The notes beneath the pieces are model-generated. The model saw nothing but the letters and a program-made list of their open reading frames with translations, searched no databases and had not been told where the DNA came from. From Enterovibrio sp. JCM 19048 (GTDB lineage Bacteria; Pseudomonadota; Gammaproteobacteria; Enterobacterales; Vibrionaceae), in contig BAXE01000011.1 of NCBI GenBank assembly GCA_001310415.1, positions 1 through 64,000 of the forward strand: a stretch of 64,000 nucleotides of DNA. Reading direction: 5' to 3'. Position numbers and translations under genes: made by a program. Every line of letters begins with the position of its first letter. The first letter of the stretch is position 1. This document shows positions 1 through 10,452 of this stretch, piece after piece.

Positions 1-43
1 CCAAAATTTGAAAAAAGATTCTGACGAAAGTCGGATGAACGAT

Positions 44-119
44 GCGACACTAGCTCAGCTGGTAGAGCGCAACCTTGCCAAGGTTGAGGTCACGAGTTCG
101 AACCTCGTGTGTCGCTCCA
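44..119 (+). tRNA. glyV: tRNA-Gly (GCC)
   Basis: A 76-nt cloverleaf with GCC anticodon at 77-79 in loop TTGCCAA, a TTCGAAC T-loop and an encoded CCA end (117-119). It carries glycine to GGC/GGU codons. It is followed by a small hairpin (acttcc-gaaa-ggaagt, about 142-157) of the kind that separates tandem tRNAs in a processed array. The 43 bases before it are probably spacer from the preceding array member, outside the window. Position upstream of queG matches glyVXY of E. coli. Confidence 0.97.
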
Positions 120-220
120 CTTTTCCTTAGCGGAAAAGCCAAACTTCCGAAAGGAAGTGCGTAATGCACAACGATGCATGACGCCTCATTTTGCCGATTC
201 CTATCGGACGCTCTTTTTAT

Positions 221-296
221 GCGACACTAGCTCAGCTGGTAGAGCGCAACCTTGCCAAGGTTGAGGTCACGAGTTCGAACCTCGTGTGTCGCTCCA
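221..296 (+). tRNA. glyX: tRNA-Gly (GCC), second copy
   Basis: Identical in sequence to the tRNA-Gly at 44-119, with the same GCC anticodon (254-256) and encoded CCA end. The spacer after it repeats the hairpin with a TTTT loop (acttcc-tttt-ggaagt, about 298-313). The two were presumably transcribed together from a promoter upstream of the window. Confidence 0.97.
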
Positions 297-330
297 AACT
301 TCCTTTTGGAAGTGCGCTACATTCAGTTTA

Positions 331-389
331 TTGCCAAGGTTGAGGTCACACCTTTTACCTTGAAAGCAGGAATCTCATGTATCGCTCCA
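331..389 (+). pseudogene. tRNA-Gly remnant (3' half)
   Basis: The stretch 331-349 matches the anticodon loop and variable region of the two intact tRNA-Gly copies exactly. The region 372-389 matches the acceptor 3' strand and CCA loosely (atctcatgtatcgctcca). Between them the T arm is replaced by about 20 unrelated bases, and no 5' half (acceptor or D arm) precedes it. It cannot fold as a tRNA and looks like a decayed third array member. Confidence 0.7.
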
Positions 390-962
390 AATTTCTTACA
401 GAGGATCATCTGTAAGCATCAACACCACGCAGATAAAGTACCGATAAACATCGGGTGCTGCGGGTCGTTGTCTTTAATGCTGTGAAGCATTATCTCAGGG
501 CAAGGTCTAGCCCGATACAATCTGAAATTTACCGTCGCGAAATCGGCTTCTGCGCTGTTCTGGCGCTGTTTCTTTATGTTTCTCAACAGAGTTATCCACA
601 GCGTATTGACTGTGGGTAAAGTCGTTGATGAATATTTGAAGGTGTGACTTGCCGCAGAGTTATCTGGTCGGAAGGTGATCAGTTAAAAACACCATGCTGT
701 GAATGAAAATATCCATAACTATATGTTTTTTATGGTTTAAATATATTCATCGGTAAAGTTTTCAAATGTTTATCCCCAGCTTCATCACTTTCCGTGATGT
801 CCATCTGACTTTATTCACAGAGTGTGTTTAACTCTCCCGGTTTGCACCTATTTATGGCGTACTGAAAAGGTTTTCCACATTTCGCGGCAGAACTGAACCT
901 GTGTCTTATTTTTGAGTTTTTACCCTGCAGAAGTGTAGGCGGAATTTGAAAAAATGCGCTAG
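390..962. other. datA: datA-like DnaA-box cluster (non-coding)
   Basis: No gene in 573 bases. Two perfect DnaA boxes (TTATNCACA) lie at 592-600 and 811-819 (+). One-mismatch boxes lie at 611-619 (-), 698-706 (-), 770-778 (+), 823-831 (-) and 871-879 (+). The intervening 703-765 is AT-rich. In E. coli the DnaA-titrating locus datA, which promotes DnaA-ATP hydrolysis with IHF, lies between the glyVXY tRNAs and queG, the same neighbours as here. I see no clear IHF consensus. Function is inferred from position and box density. Confidence 0.65.
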
Positions 963-2116
963 TCACGCATCTCTTGATAACCCTTTTTGAATAATTCTGA
1001 CCAAACGCTTGGTAGAAGAGGGAAGAACCTCTATTGCCATATCCTGGCGGCGTTGACGCTGTTTCCCGATGGCCCAGTCGATATGTTCATCCAATGTTAC
1101 TGAGCTGCCTTTGGCTGCCTCAAGCTGCGCAATAATCTCCGGGTCATACGGTGCATTACCCATGGCAACTGACAGGTTTCGCCGCCATTTTTCATGACCG
1201 ATACGGCGAATGGCAGAACCTTCTGTGTGTTTCAGGAACGTGCTTTCATCCCAGCTAAAAAGAACGGTTAATGCTGTTGGGCCAAACTTTCCCGGCGATG
1301 GAAATCCGTTTCCTGCGTCAGCTCTGCAGTGCGGTTGTAGGGACAGACCAACTGGCAATCATCGCAACCGTAGATACGGTTTCCCATCGCCTCCCGGAAC
1401 TCTTCCGGAATAATGCCATCAAGCTCAATAGTCAGGTAGGAAATGCAACGGCGTGCATCGACGACAGTCTCACCGACAATGGCACCGGTAGGACAACTGG
1501 TCATGCAGGCGACACACTTCCCGCACTTGTCTTGCGCGGGCGGGTCGACCGGCAAGGGTAAATCAATCAGTAGTTCTCCCAGGAAAAACCAGGAACCGGC
1601 ATCTTCGCTGAGTAACAGGGAATGCTTTCCCGTCCAGCCCAATCCGGCTTTCTCTGCCAATGGCCGCTCAAGAACAGGCGCTGAATCGACAAAAGGCCGG
1701 TAGCCATACTTGCCCACTTCAGCTTCGATACGCTCACCCAGTTTCTTCAGGCGGTTGCGGATAAGTTTGTGATAGTCCCTGCCAAGTGCATAGCGGCTGA
1801 TATAGGCAAGGGAAGGATCGGCCAGCGTCTGTGCGAAGCCTGCGTCCGGGGGCAGATAATTCATGCGTGCGCTGATCACGCGCACTGTGCCTTCCACCAG
1901 TTCTTGCGGACGTGCCCGCATCATGCCGTGGCGCGCCATCCAGTCCATTTCGCCGTGGTAACCGTTATCCAGCCATTTCTGTAGCAGCGCTTCATGTTGG
2001 GAAAGATCCACATCGGTGATCCCAATGTGCTGAAAGCCCAATTCGCGCCCCCATTGCCTGATATTTTCAGCAAGTTGGTTTACATTGATCGACGGGAAGG
2101 ATCGTGGTTCGGACAT
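963..2116 (-). CDS. queG: Epoxyqueuosine reductase QueG (frame break)
   Basis: Reduces epoxyqueuosine to queuosine in tRNA, the last step of queuosine synthesis; cobalamin- and iron-sulfur-dependent, cytosolic. The ferredoxin-like cluster motifs CGKCVACMTSCPTGA and CDDCQLVCPYN are visible. The start ATG at 2116 (MSEPRSFPSI) fits the family; the open frame extends further upstream but that part overlaps nnrD and is not QueG-like. The frame breaks near 1280, where a G is missing from a G-run. Adding it joins HRRESLAP to TALTVLFSW and gives 384 residues, the normal length (about 380). Divergent from nnrD with only 23 bases between starts. Confidence 0.93.
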
Positions 2117-2139
2117 AGGATCGATAAAGGACAGGGAAC

Positions 2140-3629
2140 ATGGGCGCAAGTCTACCACACTCGTTATACCGTGCGGATCAAGTCCGTGATGGAGAACGAA
2201 AGATCGCGGCGGATCTTGGTGTTGAAATGTACACGCTGATGGAATCGGCGGGCTTGGCTGCCTACCAATCGATGCGATCCCGCTGGCCAGCAGCCTCAAA
2301 GATCCTGGTGCTGTGTGGTGGCGGCAACAATGGTGGGGATGGTTATGTGATTGCCCGTCTGGCAATTGAGGCCGGTTTAAGCGTGACGTTATGGTCAGTC
2401 GTTGATCCTAGCAAGCTCACAGGTGATGCCCTCACAGCAAAGGAGCGCTATCTCCAGAAAGGAGGTGCGATAACGCGTGACAAGCCAGCGCAAACGGAAG
2501 TCGAAGTGGTGGTTGATGCCTTACTGGGAACGGGCCTTTGCCGAACTGTGGCTGGGAAGTTTCTTGAGGCGGTTAAATGGATTAACCTCCAAGCCTGTCC
2601 GGTACTCGCTGTCGATATTCCCAGTGGCTGGATGCGGATACCGGCGCCATCTGGGGGGAAGCGGTTCATGCAGGCGTGACGGTGACTTTTGTTGCTTTGA
2701 AACAAGGGCTCTTTACCGGTCAGGCGCGGGCACGATGTGGTGAATGTTTTTTGATGGACTGGGAATTGGAGAAGCGTTTGAATCCAGCTTCCCACCTGCA
2801 GCAATCCGAGTTGATGCTGAGTGGGCAGAGGCTTTATTACCGCCAAGAAGCCCGGTGGTACATAAAGGCAATGTGGGGCGTGTGCTGTGCATTGGCGGTC
2901 AACGCGGTATGGGTGGCGCGGTTATCCTGTGTGGTCAGGCGGCGCTGAGAATGGGGGCTGGGCTGGTGGCATTGCTCACCGATGGCTCGAATCTCACTGC
3001 GGCGTTGAGCCGACAGCCCGAGTTGATGACTCGTGAGTGGGACTTGTCCCAAGACGCACCGATCCTGACTGAGATCTTGGCATGCTGATGTGTTGGCGCT
3101 TGGGCCAGGGCTTGGGCAATCCGAATGGTCACGGGCGTTATTTGCCGCCTCTACGTCCGCCAGCAAGCCGATGGTGGTTGATGCCGATGCGTTAAACCTT
3201 CTGGCCGCTTCTCCCCGTTACGCGGAAAATTGGGTGCTGACGCCCCATCCGGGAGAGGCCGCAAAATTATTGAGTGTCAGCACAGCAAAAATTGAACAGG
3301 ATCGTTTTTCTGCCGTCAAAGAGTTACAGAAACGCTATGGCGGTGTGGTGGTGCTTAAAGGAGCGGGCACAATCGTTTATGATGGCCTTGATACATTTGT
3401 CATCCATGCCGGAAATCCCGGTATGGCAAGCGGCGGAATGGGTGATGTGTTAACGGGTGTGATTGCCAGCGCATTGTCCCAGATACGATTTCCGTCGAAA
3501 GCGGCGACGTTTGGTACATTTATACACAGTTTTGCCGCCGACAACGCTTCGCAGGCCGGTGAGCGGGGACTACTCGCCAGTGATCTCCTCCCGTGGCTGG
3601 GCAAAAACATAAAACAAATGCAGTGCTGA
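2140..3629 (+). CDS. nnr: Bifunctional NAD(P)HX epimerase/dehydratase (three frame breaks)
   Basis: Repairs hydrated NAD(P)H: the N-terminal YjeF domain epimerises NAD(P)HX and the C-terminal ribokinase-like domain dehydrates it using ADP. Visible motifs are [11 protein letters not shown] in the epimerase half and [16 protein letters not shown] in the dehydratase half. Breaks occur near 2628 (GGCCTGG read as GGCTGG), in the T-run at 2746-2752, and near 3082. With these restored the protein is about 497 residues, as in E. coli YjeF (515). First gene of the tsaE-amiB-mutL-miaA-hfq-hflXKC series. Confidence 0.92.
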
Positions 3630-3661
3630 GAAACACTCAGCCGGAAAAAGCAGTGAGAAAG

Positions 3662-4129
3662 ATGACCGAGATTTTTTCTACCGCGCTTGCCGATGAGCAG
3701 GCTACGGTTGATTTTGGTGCGGCCGTGGCTGCGGCATGTACAGCACAAACGACCATTTATCTTCACGGCGATTTGGGTGCCGGGAAGACCACATTTTCCC
3801 GTGGTTTCATCCAATCACTGGGTCATGCCGGTAAGGTAAAAAGCCCTACCTATACGCTTGTTGAGCCTTATCAGCTGGCTAGCTGGCAGGTTTACCACTT
3901 CGACCTCTATCGTCTTGCCGATCCGGAAGAGCTTGAGTTTATGGGGATCCGTGATTACTTCACGCCGGATGCGTTGTGTCTGGTGGAATGGCCAGAGAAA
4001 GGCGAGGGCCTGCTGCCACAACCGGATATCGATATCACACTGAAGTATGACGGTGAGCAACGCACTGTGCAGGTGAAAGCCAACACGCCAGTAGGCGAAG
4101 CACTCATCAATCAACTGGAGTGGAATTAA
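3662..4129 (+). CDS. tsaE: tRNA threonylcarbamoyladenosine synthesis ATPase TsaE
   Basis: ATPase of the TsaBDE complex that makes t6A at position 37 of ANN-decoding tRNAs; usually essential. 155 residues, intact. P-loop GDLGAGKTT near residues 38-46, then SPTYTLVE and the Walker-B-like FDLYRL. The ATG at 3662 is chosen because the homologous sequence begins there; the frame's earlier start at 3593 would overlap the nnr coding end. Confidence 0.96.
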   Translation: MTEIFSTALADEQATVDFGAAVAAACTAQTTIYLHGDLGAGKTTFSRGFIQSLGHAGKVKSPTYTLVEPYQLASWQVYHFDLYRLADPEELEFMGIRDYFTPDALCLVEWPEKGEGLLPQPDIDITLKYDGEQRTVQVKANTPVGEALINQLEWN

Positions 4130-4133
4130 CAGT

Positions 4134-5850
4134 ATGCATTGGCGGCGCGTATTAGCAGGTGTGGTGTGTTGGCTGGCTTCGGTAAGTCCCGCTTTGGCCA
4201 ACGCTCTGGAAAATGTACGAATCTGGCCAGCGCCGGATGAAACCCGCGTCGTGATGGATATGGCGGCAGAGCTGCTTATTCGTTTTTTACCCTGACCAAG
4301 CCAGATCGGCTGGTGGTTGATCTAAAAAACACTTCGCTGGGGATGACGCTGCCGCACCAGGTCAAAGACAGTGCAATTCTCACCAAAATCCGCAAAAGCA
4401 ACCCGCCGGAAGATGGTACCTACCGTCTGGTTTTCGAACTGACGGATAAAAGCATTCCGCAAATCTTCGCGCTGGCACCGGGTGGTGAATATGGTCACCG
4501 GTTGGTGATTGACCTGCCGCATAAAGCAGAAGTGACCAAGGCGAAACCGGCGAAACCCGCTGAAAAAATAGAAACACAGGCCGCGCTGCCTTTTGGTACG
4601 GATGACATCATTATCGCAATCGACCCAGGTCATGGCGGTAACGATCCTGGTGCAGTCGGTCCCCGCCGCAAATACGAAAAACACGTGACGCTGGCGATTT
4701 CACGTCAGGTGGCGGAGAAGCTTAACAAGGTACCCGGTATTAAAGCGGTGCTGACCCGAAACGGCGATTACTTTGTTGATCTGAACAAACGCTCAGACAT
4801 TGCCCGCAAACAGGGCGCGCACCTGTTGGTCTCTATCCATGCGGACGGTTTTCATAAGCCGCAGCCACGTGGGGCTTCGGTTTGGGTTCTGTCCCGCCGC
4901 CGTGCCAACAGTGAAATCGGTCGCTGGATTGAAAAACATGAAGAGCAGTCCAACCTGCTCGGCGGCGGCGCACTGCTGAACGATAACCAAGATGAGTATC
5001 TCAGTCGTGCGGTGCTGGATTTGCAGTTCAGTAACTCGCAAAAGGAAGGGTATGACGTCGCTGTTCGTGTGCTCAAAGAAATGGGCCGCGTGACCAAGTT
5101 GCACAAACCGAATCCGGAACATGCAAGCCTGGCGGTATTGAAATCTCCCGATATTCCCTCGTTGCTGGTGGAAGCAGGTTTTATTACCAACCCGGAAGAA
5201 GAAAAGCTGCTGCTAAGTTCAAACCACCAGAACAAGATAGCCAACGCGGTGTACAAAGGCGTGTTGACCTACTTCGAAGAATTTCCGCCGGATGGCACCC
5301 TGATGGCAGCGCGCAAAAACGGTATCAAGCATACCGTGACATCAGGTCAATCCCTGTCTGTGATCGCGAAAAATACGGCAGTTCAGTCGATGCGATTAAA
5401 GCAGCCAACAGCCTGAAGTCTAACAGCCTGCGCATTGGACAGGTTCTGACGGTGCCGAATGTAAACCTGAACGCGCTGGCGTCAGTATCTTCTCCAGCGG
5501 TTGGCAGCCATTCACCCTCTCCTGCAAGTCAACCTGTTGCTGTGGGTAAAACGCTGACCCATGTTGTAAAGCGCGGTGAATTTCTCGGGAAGATTGCGCA
5601 GGAATATGATGTCAGTGTTTCCAGCATCCGCAGTGCCAACAAGCTGCGCTCGGATGAACTGGCTATCGGTCAGAAGCTCAAAATTGTGGGTGTGAAGCCG
5701 AAGGATAAACAGCACAAAGTGAAACGCGGAGAATATCTGGGTAAAATCGCCAGCAATTATGGTGTCACGATAGACAGTATCCGTAGAGCCAACAAATTGC
5801 GTTCTGACGAACTGGCTGTCGGCCAGACCTTGATTATCCCCGGGAGCTGA
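4134..5850 (+). CDS. amiB: N-acetylmuramoyl-L-alanine amidase AmiB (two frame breaks)
   Basis: Periplasmic zinc amidase that cleaves septal peptidoglycan during daughter-cell separation, normally activated by EnvC. Signal peptide (residues 1-23, ending SPALA), AMIN domain (about 25-130), amidase_3 domain (about 155-385) with [18 protein letters not shown] and [12 protein letters not shown] supplying zinc ligands and catalytic Glu, then three LysM repeats to the C-terminus. Breaks are near 4271 (GAGCCTG read as GAGCTG) and in the A-run at 5369-5373. Repaired length is 572 residues, close to Vibrio AmiB with several LysM units. Confidence 0.94.
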
Positions 5851-5852
5851 GC

Positions 5853-7800
5853 ATGGCAATTCAGATTCTACCTGCGCGACTGGCCAACCAGATAGCTGCG
5901 GGCGAAGTGGTTGAGAGGCCGGCATCGGTAGTCAAAGAGCTGGTGGAAAACAGTATTGATGCGGGGGCAACCCGCATTGATGTCGATATTGAAAAAGGTG
6001 GCAGCAAGCTTATCCGCATCCGCGACAATGGCTCGGGGATTGCCAAAGAAGAGCTTGAACTGGCTCTGAGCCGCCATGCGACGTCAAAAATCAGCTGTCT
6101 TGACGATCTGGAAGCCATCGTCAGTCTGGGTTTTCGCGGCGAGGCACTGGCAAGTATCAGCTCGGTCTCCCGTCTGACCCTGACCTCGCGCACCGTGACC
6201 CAGTCTGAAGCCTGGTCTGCCTACGCAGAAGGGCGTGATATGGCCGTGCAGGTAAAGCCGGCCGCACACCCGGTGGTACTACGGTAGAAGTGGTGGATTT
6301 ATTCTTTAATACGCCCGCCCGCCGCAAATTTCTGCGTACTGACAAAACCGAACTTGGCCATATCGATGAGCTGTTGAAGCGTATTGCACTCAGCCGGTTT
6401 GATGTTGCCATTACTCTGCGTCACAACGGCACCATTGTGCGCCAATATCGCGCAGCATCGAATGAATCCCAGAAAGAGAAACGTCTCGCGGCGATTTGTG
6501 GCCACCAGTTTGTCAAAACCGCTGTGGCGGTGAGCTTGAACATCAAGGTCTGACACTTCAGGGCTGGATTTGCACCCCTGAAGGTGCCCGGGCACAAAAT
6601 GACATCCAGCATTGCTTTGTGAATCAGCGGATGATGAAAGACAAGCTCATCAATCATGCTATCCGTCAGGGCTATGAGGCGTCTTTGCGGCCCGATCAGT
6701 TCGCAGCCTATGTGCTGTATATCGATATTGATCCACACCAAGTCGATGTCAATGTCCATCCGGCCAAACACGAAGTGCGTTTTCACCAGGCACGGCTGGT
6801 GCATGATTTTATTTATCAGGCGGTAGCCGATGCCTTGATGCAAGTGGCTGCTGAACAGGCATCGCAACCGGAATTCGACGTGGTTGCAGAGCCTGACATG
6901 GTTACTGAAGACTGCGCAACTGAGAGTGAAACGCGGCCAGCCAAAGCCGGAAGCGGCCATAGCTCGCAGGCTGATTATGCGGAATGGCGGCCACAGCCTT
7001 CGGGTAATACCCGGGCGTCCGGATTCAGTCAGTCATCGTCTCGTGGTTATTCAGGAGGCGGCAGCTCAGGTTATCGGGCGGACAGCGACAGTGCCCCGAC
7101 ACAGCGTGAACAAAAAGTGTATCAGGCACTGATGACAACACCCGTCGTCCCGTCACCTTCGCAGGTTAACGAAGCGCCGGTGCCCTTTAACAAAACCCCC
7201 GTTAACAGTGCGCCGGTTTCTGTTGGCCATGCTGCGACAGGGTTGGGGAAGGCGCTGGCAATTGTCGCCGCCAAATACCTCTTGCTTCAGCGAGCAGATG
7301 GCATAGCGTTGCTGGATCTGGATGCGGCATCCCGTCTTGCCCTGTTAGGGCAGTTTCAGGCAGCCGCACACGGTGAAGGGCTAAAAGCGCAGCCGCTGTT
7401 GATTCCTCAGGCACTGCCTGTTTCTGCCAGCGAGCTTGTGCTGATTGCCAGACATGAGGCGTTGTTGCAGCAATTTGGTATTGTATTGCGCCAGAAGTCA
7501 GCGACGCAGGCAATGGTCATGGCGGTGTGCCAGCCACTTCGTCACCAGAACCTGCAGCAAATTGTCCCGGCATTGCTGGCATTTATGGCTGAGCAAAATG
7601 ATGCGCTGGATGCCCACGCATTGTCGGAATGGCTAAGCGACCATGTGATGCAAAAAACAGACGCCTATGGGTTGTCGCAGGCCGTTACACTTATTTCGGA
7701 TTTAGAAAACTGCTGGCAGGATGCGCTGGCAGATCATTATTCAACGTTGTTGCGTCCGGTTGATGTAGCAGCGGCAGTAGAAGCATTTAACAATGACTAA
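5853..7800 (+). CDS. mutL: DNA mismatch repair protein MutL (two frame breaks)
   Basis: Matchmaker ATPase that couples MutS mismatch recognition to MutH/UvrD. GHKL ATPase motifs are visible: [39 protein letters not shown] and [11 protein letters not shown] poorly conserved Ser/Gly/Pro-rich linker (about residues 350-450) precedes the C-terminal dimerisation domain. Breaks near 6276 (GGGT read as GGT) and 6532 (GGAG read as GAG) each remove one G. Repaired length is 649 residues, normal for Vibrionaceae. If the breaks were real, the cell would be a mutator. Two bases separate it from amiB, and it overlaps miaA by 8 bases. Confidence 0.94.
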
Positions 7801-8719
7801 GCCATTGCCTAAGGCAATCTTTTTGATGGGGCCGACCGCATCGGGAAAAACCGATCTGGCGATTGCCCTTCGTAAGCAGTTTCCGGTGGATATTATCAGT
7901 GTGGACAGTGCACTGATCTACCGTGATATGGATATTGGTACCGCAAAGCCGACAGCAGAAGAGCTGGCTTTGGCGCCGCACCGTTTGATCGATATCCGCG
8001 ATCCTTCTGAGGCATATTCTGCCGCGGATTTCCGTGCCGATGCCCTGCGTGAAATGGAAGAGATTGTCGCAAAAGGGAGAATTCCGCTTTTGGTTGGTGG
8101 TACCATGCTTTATTTCAAAGCATTATTGGAAGGTCTGTCACCTTTACCATCAGCGGATCCAGTGATTCGCGCTAAAATTGAACAGGAAGCGAAAGAGCAC
8201 GGTTGGCAGGCTCTACACGACGAATTGTGCCGTATCGATCCGGTAGCCGGCGCACGGATCCATCCAAATGATCCGCAGCGGCTCTCAAGAGCGCTGGAAG
8301 TTTTTCGTATTTCAGGTAAAACTCTCACTGAGTTAACTGAAACTAAGGGTGAACCGTTGCCATATGAGGTTCACCAGTTTGCTATAGCCCCTAAGGAAAG
8401 GGGAGACCTGCATCACCGAATTGAACTGCGTTTCCAGAAAATGATGGATGCCGGTTTCGAGGAGGAAGTACGTGCGCTGTATGATCGTGGTGATCTGAAT
8501 CCGGATATGCCATCGATCCGTTGCGTGGGGTACCGACAAATGTGGGATTATTTGGCGGGTAGCTGTTCGCTTGACGATGCAGTTTATCGCGGTGTTTGCG
8601 CAACCCGTCAGTTAGCCAAGCGTCAGATCACCTGGCTTCGCAGCTGGGATAATTTGACTTGGCTTGATAGCGACAACGCTGAGCTATCGTTACAAACCGT
8701 CACAAAGTGTTTAACCTGA
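7793..8719 (+). CDS. miaA: tRNA dimethylallyltransferase MiaA
   Basis: Transfers a dimethylallyl group to A37 of tRNAs reading UNN codons, the first step to ms2i6A. 308 residues, intact. P-loop [11 protein letters not shown] at residues 12-22, then [16 protein letters not shown] and [16 protein letters not shown], which form the substrate site. The start overlaps the mutL end, as in other gammaproteobacteria. Confidence 0.98.
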   Translation: MTKPLPKAIFLMGPTASGKTDLAIALRKQFPVDIISVDSALIYRDMDIGTAKPTAEELALAPHRLIDIRDPSEAYSAADFRADALREMEEIVAKGRIPLLVGGTMLYFKALLEGLSPLPSADPVIRAKIEQEAKEHGWQALHDELCRIDPVAGARIHPNDPQRLSRALEVFRISGKTLTELTETKGEPLPYEVHQFAIAPKERGDLHHRIELRFQKMMDAGFEEEVRALYDRGDLNPDMPSIRCVGYRQMWDYLAGSCSLDDAVYRGVCATRQLAKRQITWLRSWDNLTWLDSDNAELSLQTVTKCLT

Positions 8720-8803
8720 TTTGACTGAGAGACAGGTATACTCTTTGGCGTTGTATGCAGCGTTGTTGACGTTTTTGTTGCTAATACAACTACAAACCAA
8801 TAA

Positions 8804-9085
<282 letters not shown>

Positions 9086-9110
9086 CGATCCTTGGTGAGG
9101 AGTTGATCGC

Positions 9111-10399
9111 TTGTTTGACCGTTATGAAGCCGGTGAACAGGCTATTATCGTTCATATCAACTTCACCCAGGAAGGCGAGTGGGATGATCTCAGCGAGTGT
9201 GAGCTGCTGGTATCATCAGCGGGGTGACTCGGTTGCAGACCATTACGGCCAACCGACAATCCCCGCATTCCAAATACTTCGTTGGTGAAGGTAAAGCCCA
9301 AGAAATTGCAGATGCAGTCCACATGACAGGGGCTGACGTCGTTATCTTCAACCATGCGCTGTCTCCGGCGCAGGAACGCAACCTCGAACGTCTGTTCAAA
9401 TGTCGGGTGCTTGATCGTACCGGTCTTATCCTGGATATCTTTGCCCAACGCGCCCGCACTCACGAAGGTAAGCTGCAGGTTGAGTTGGCACAGCTTCGTC
9501 ACCTGTCAACCCGACTGGTTCGGGGCTGGACGCACCTTGAACGCCAGAAAGGCGGTATCGGTCTGCGTGGTCCGGGTGAAACCCAGCTCGAAACCGACCG
9601 CCGTCTGTTGCGTGATCGCGTGAAAGCGATTTTGCGTAGATTGGAGAAAGTGGCGAAACAGCGTGAGCAGGGGCGTCGTGCCCGTAGCCGAGCAGAAGTG
9701 CCAACTGTATCTTTGGTTGGGTACACCAACGCCGGTAAGTCGACGTTGTTCAACCGTATTACCGAAGCTGGTGTGTATGCAGCTGATCAGCTGTTTGCAA
9801 CACTGGATCCGACCTTGCGTAAAATCGAGGTTGCGGATGTTGGCGATACGATCCTGGCGGATACCGTCGGATTTATCCGTCATTTGCCGCACGATCTGGT
9901 GGCTGCATTTAAAGCGACCTTGCAGGAAACGCAGGAAGCCAGTCTGTTGCTGCACGTGATTGACGCCAGTGATGAACGGTTCCGCGACAATATTGACGCG
10001 GTGAACGTTGTGCTGGAAGAAATCGAAGCCCACGAAGTGCCTACCTTGTTGGTGATGAACAAAATCGACAACATGGAAGACGCTGCCCCGCGCATTGAGC
10101 GCGACGAAGAGGGTGTGCCGCAAATCGTTTGGGTATCGGCACTGGCAGATCAGGGCATAGATCTGCTTTTTGAGGCGCTGACCGAAAGGCTGGCGGGGAC
10201 TATGGTAAGCTATCGCTTGCGTATTCCTCCTGCTTCGATTGGCAGAATGCATAGTAAGTTCTGTCAGTTACGCTGCGTCTTACATGAAGAATACGATCAG
10301 GACGGGCATTTGCTGATCGATGTGCGCTTACCTCAGGCTGACTGGCTGAGGTTAAAAAAACGTGAAGGCAATGAGATTGGCGGCTTTATCGTCAGCTAA
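9111..10399 (+). CDS. hflX: Ribosome-rescue GTPase HflX (TTG start, frame break)
   Basis: GTPase that splits stalled 70S ribosomes. The reading frame starts at TTG 9111 (encoding FDRYEAGEQAIIVHI after the initiator), exactly the usual HflX N-terminus. The frame breaks at 9224, where GGGGG is read as GGGG. Repaired length is 429 residues (E. coli 426). G1 GYTNAGKST, G3 DTVGF and G4 NKID are present; the N-terminal domain contains YFVGEGKA and GPGETQLETDRR. A GTG or TTG inside the second frame could be mistaken for the start if the break is ignored. Confidence 0.94.
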
Positions 10400-10452
10400 C
10401 AGCCTGATACAGTATAAAAACTATCGTCATATCATACTGATGGAGTTCTCTA

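Noticed and set aside
252..485. 77-codon reading frame over tRNA-Gly and its spacer
   Set aside because: It runs through an intact tRNA gene and the tRNA remnant and has no protein-like features.
390..962. Chromosomal origin of replication
   Set aside because: DnaA boxes are present, but the usual oriC neighbours (mnmG, mioC, rsmG), ordered AT-rich 13-mers and dense GATC sites are absent. The tRNA-Gly/queG position fits datA instead.
2117..2365. N-terminal extension of queG
   Set aside because: The open frame continues upstream of ATG 2116 but is antisense to nnr and unlike QueG; homology begins at 2116.
9506..10252. 248-codon minus-strand reading frame inside hflX
   Set aside because: Antisense shadow of hflX, which has full family motifs on the plus strand.
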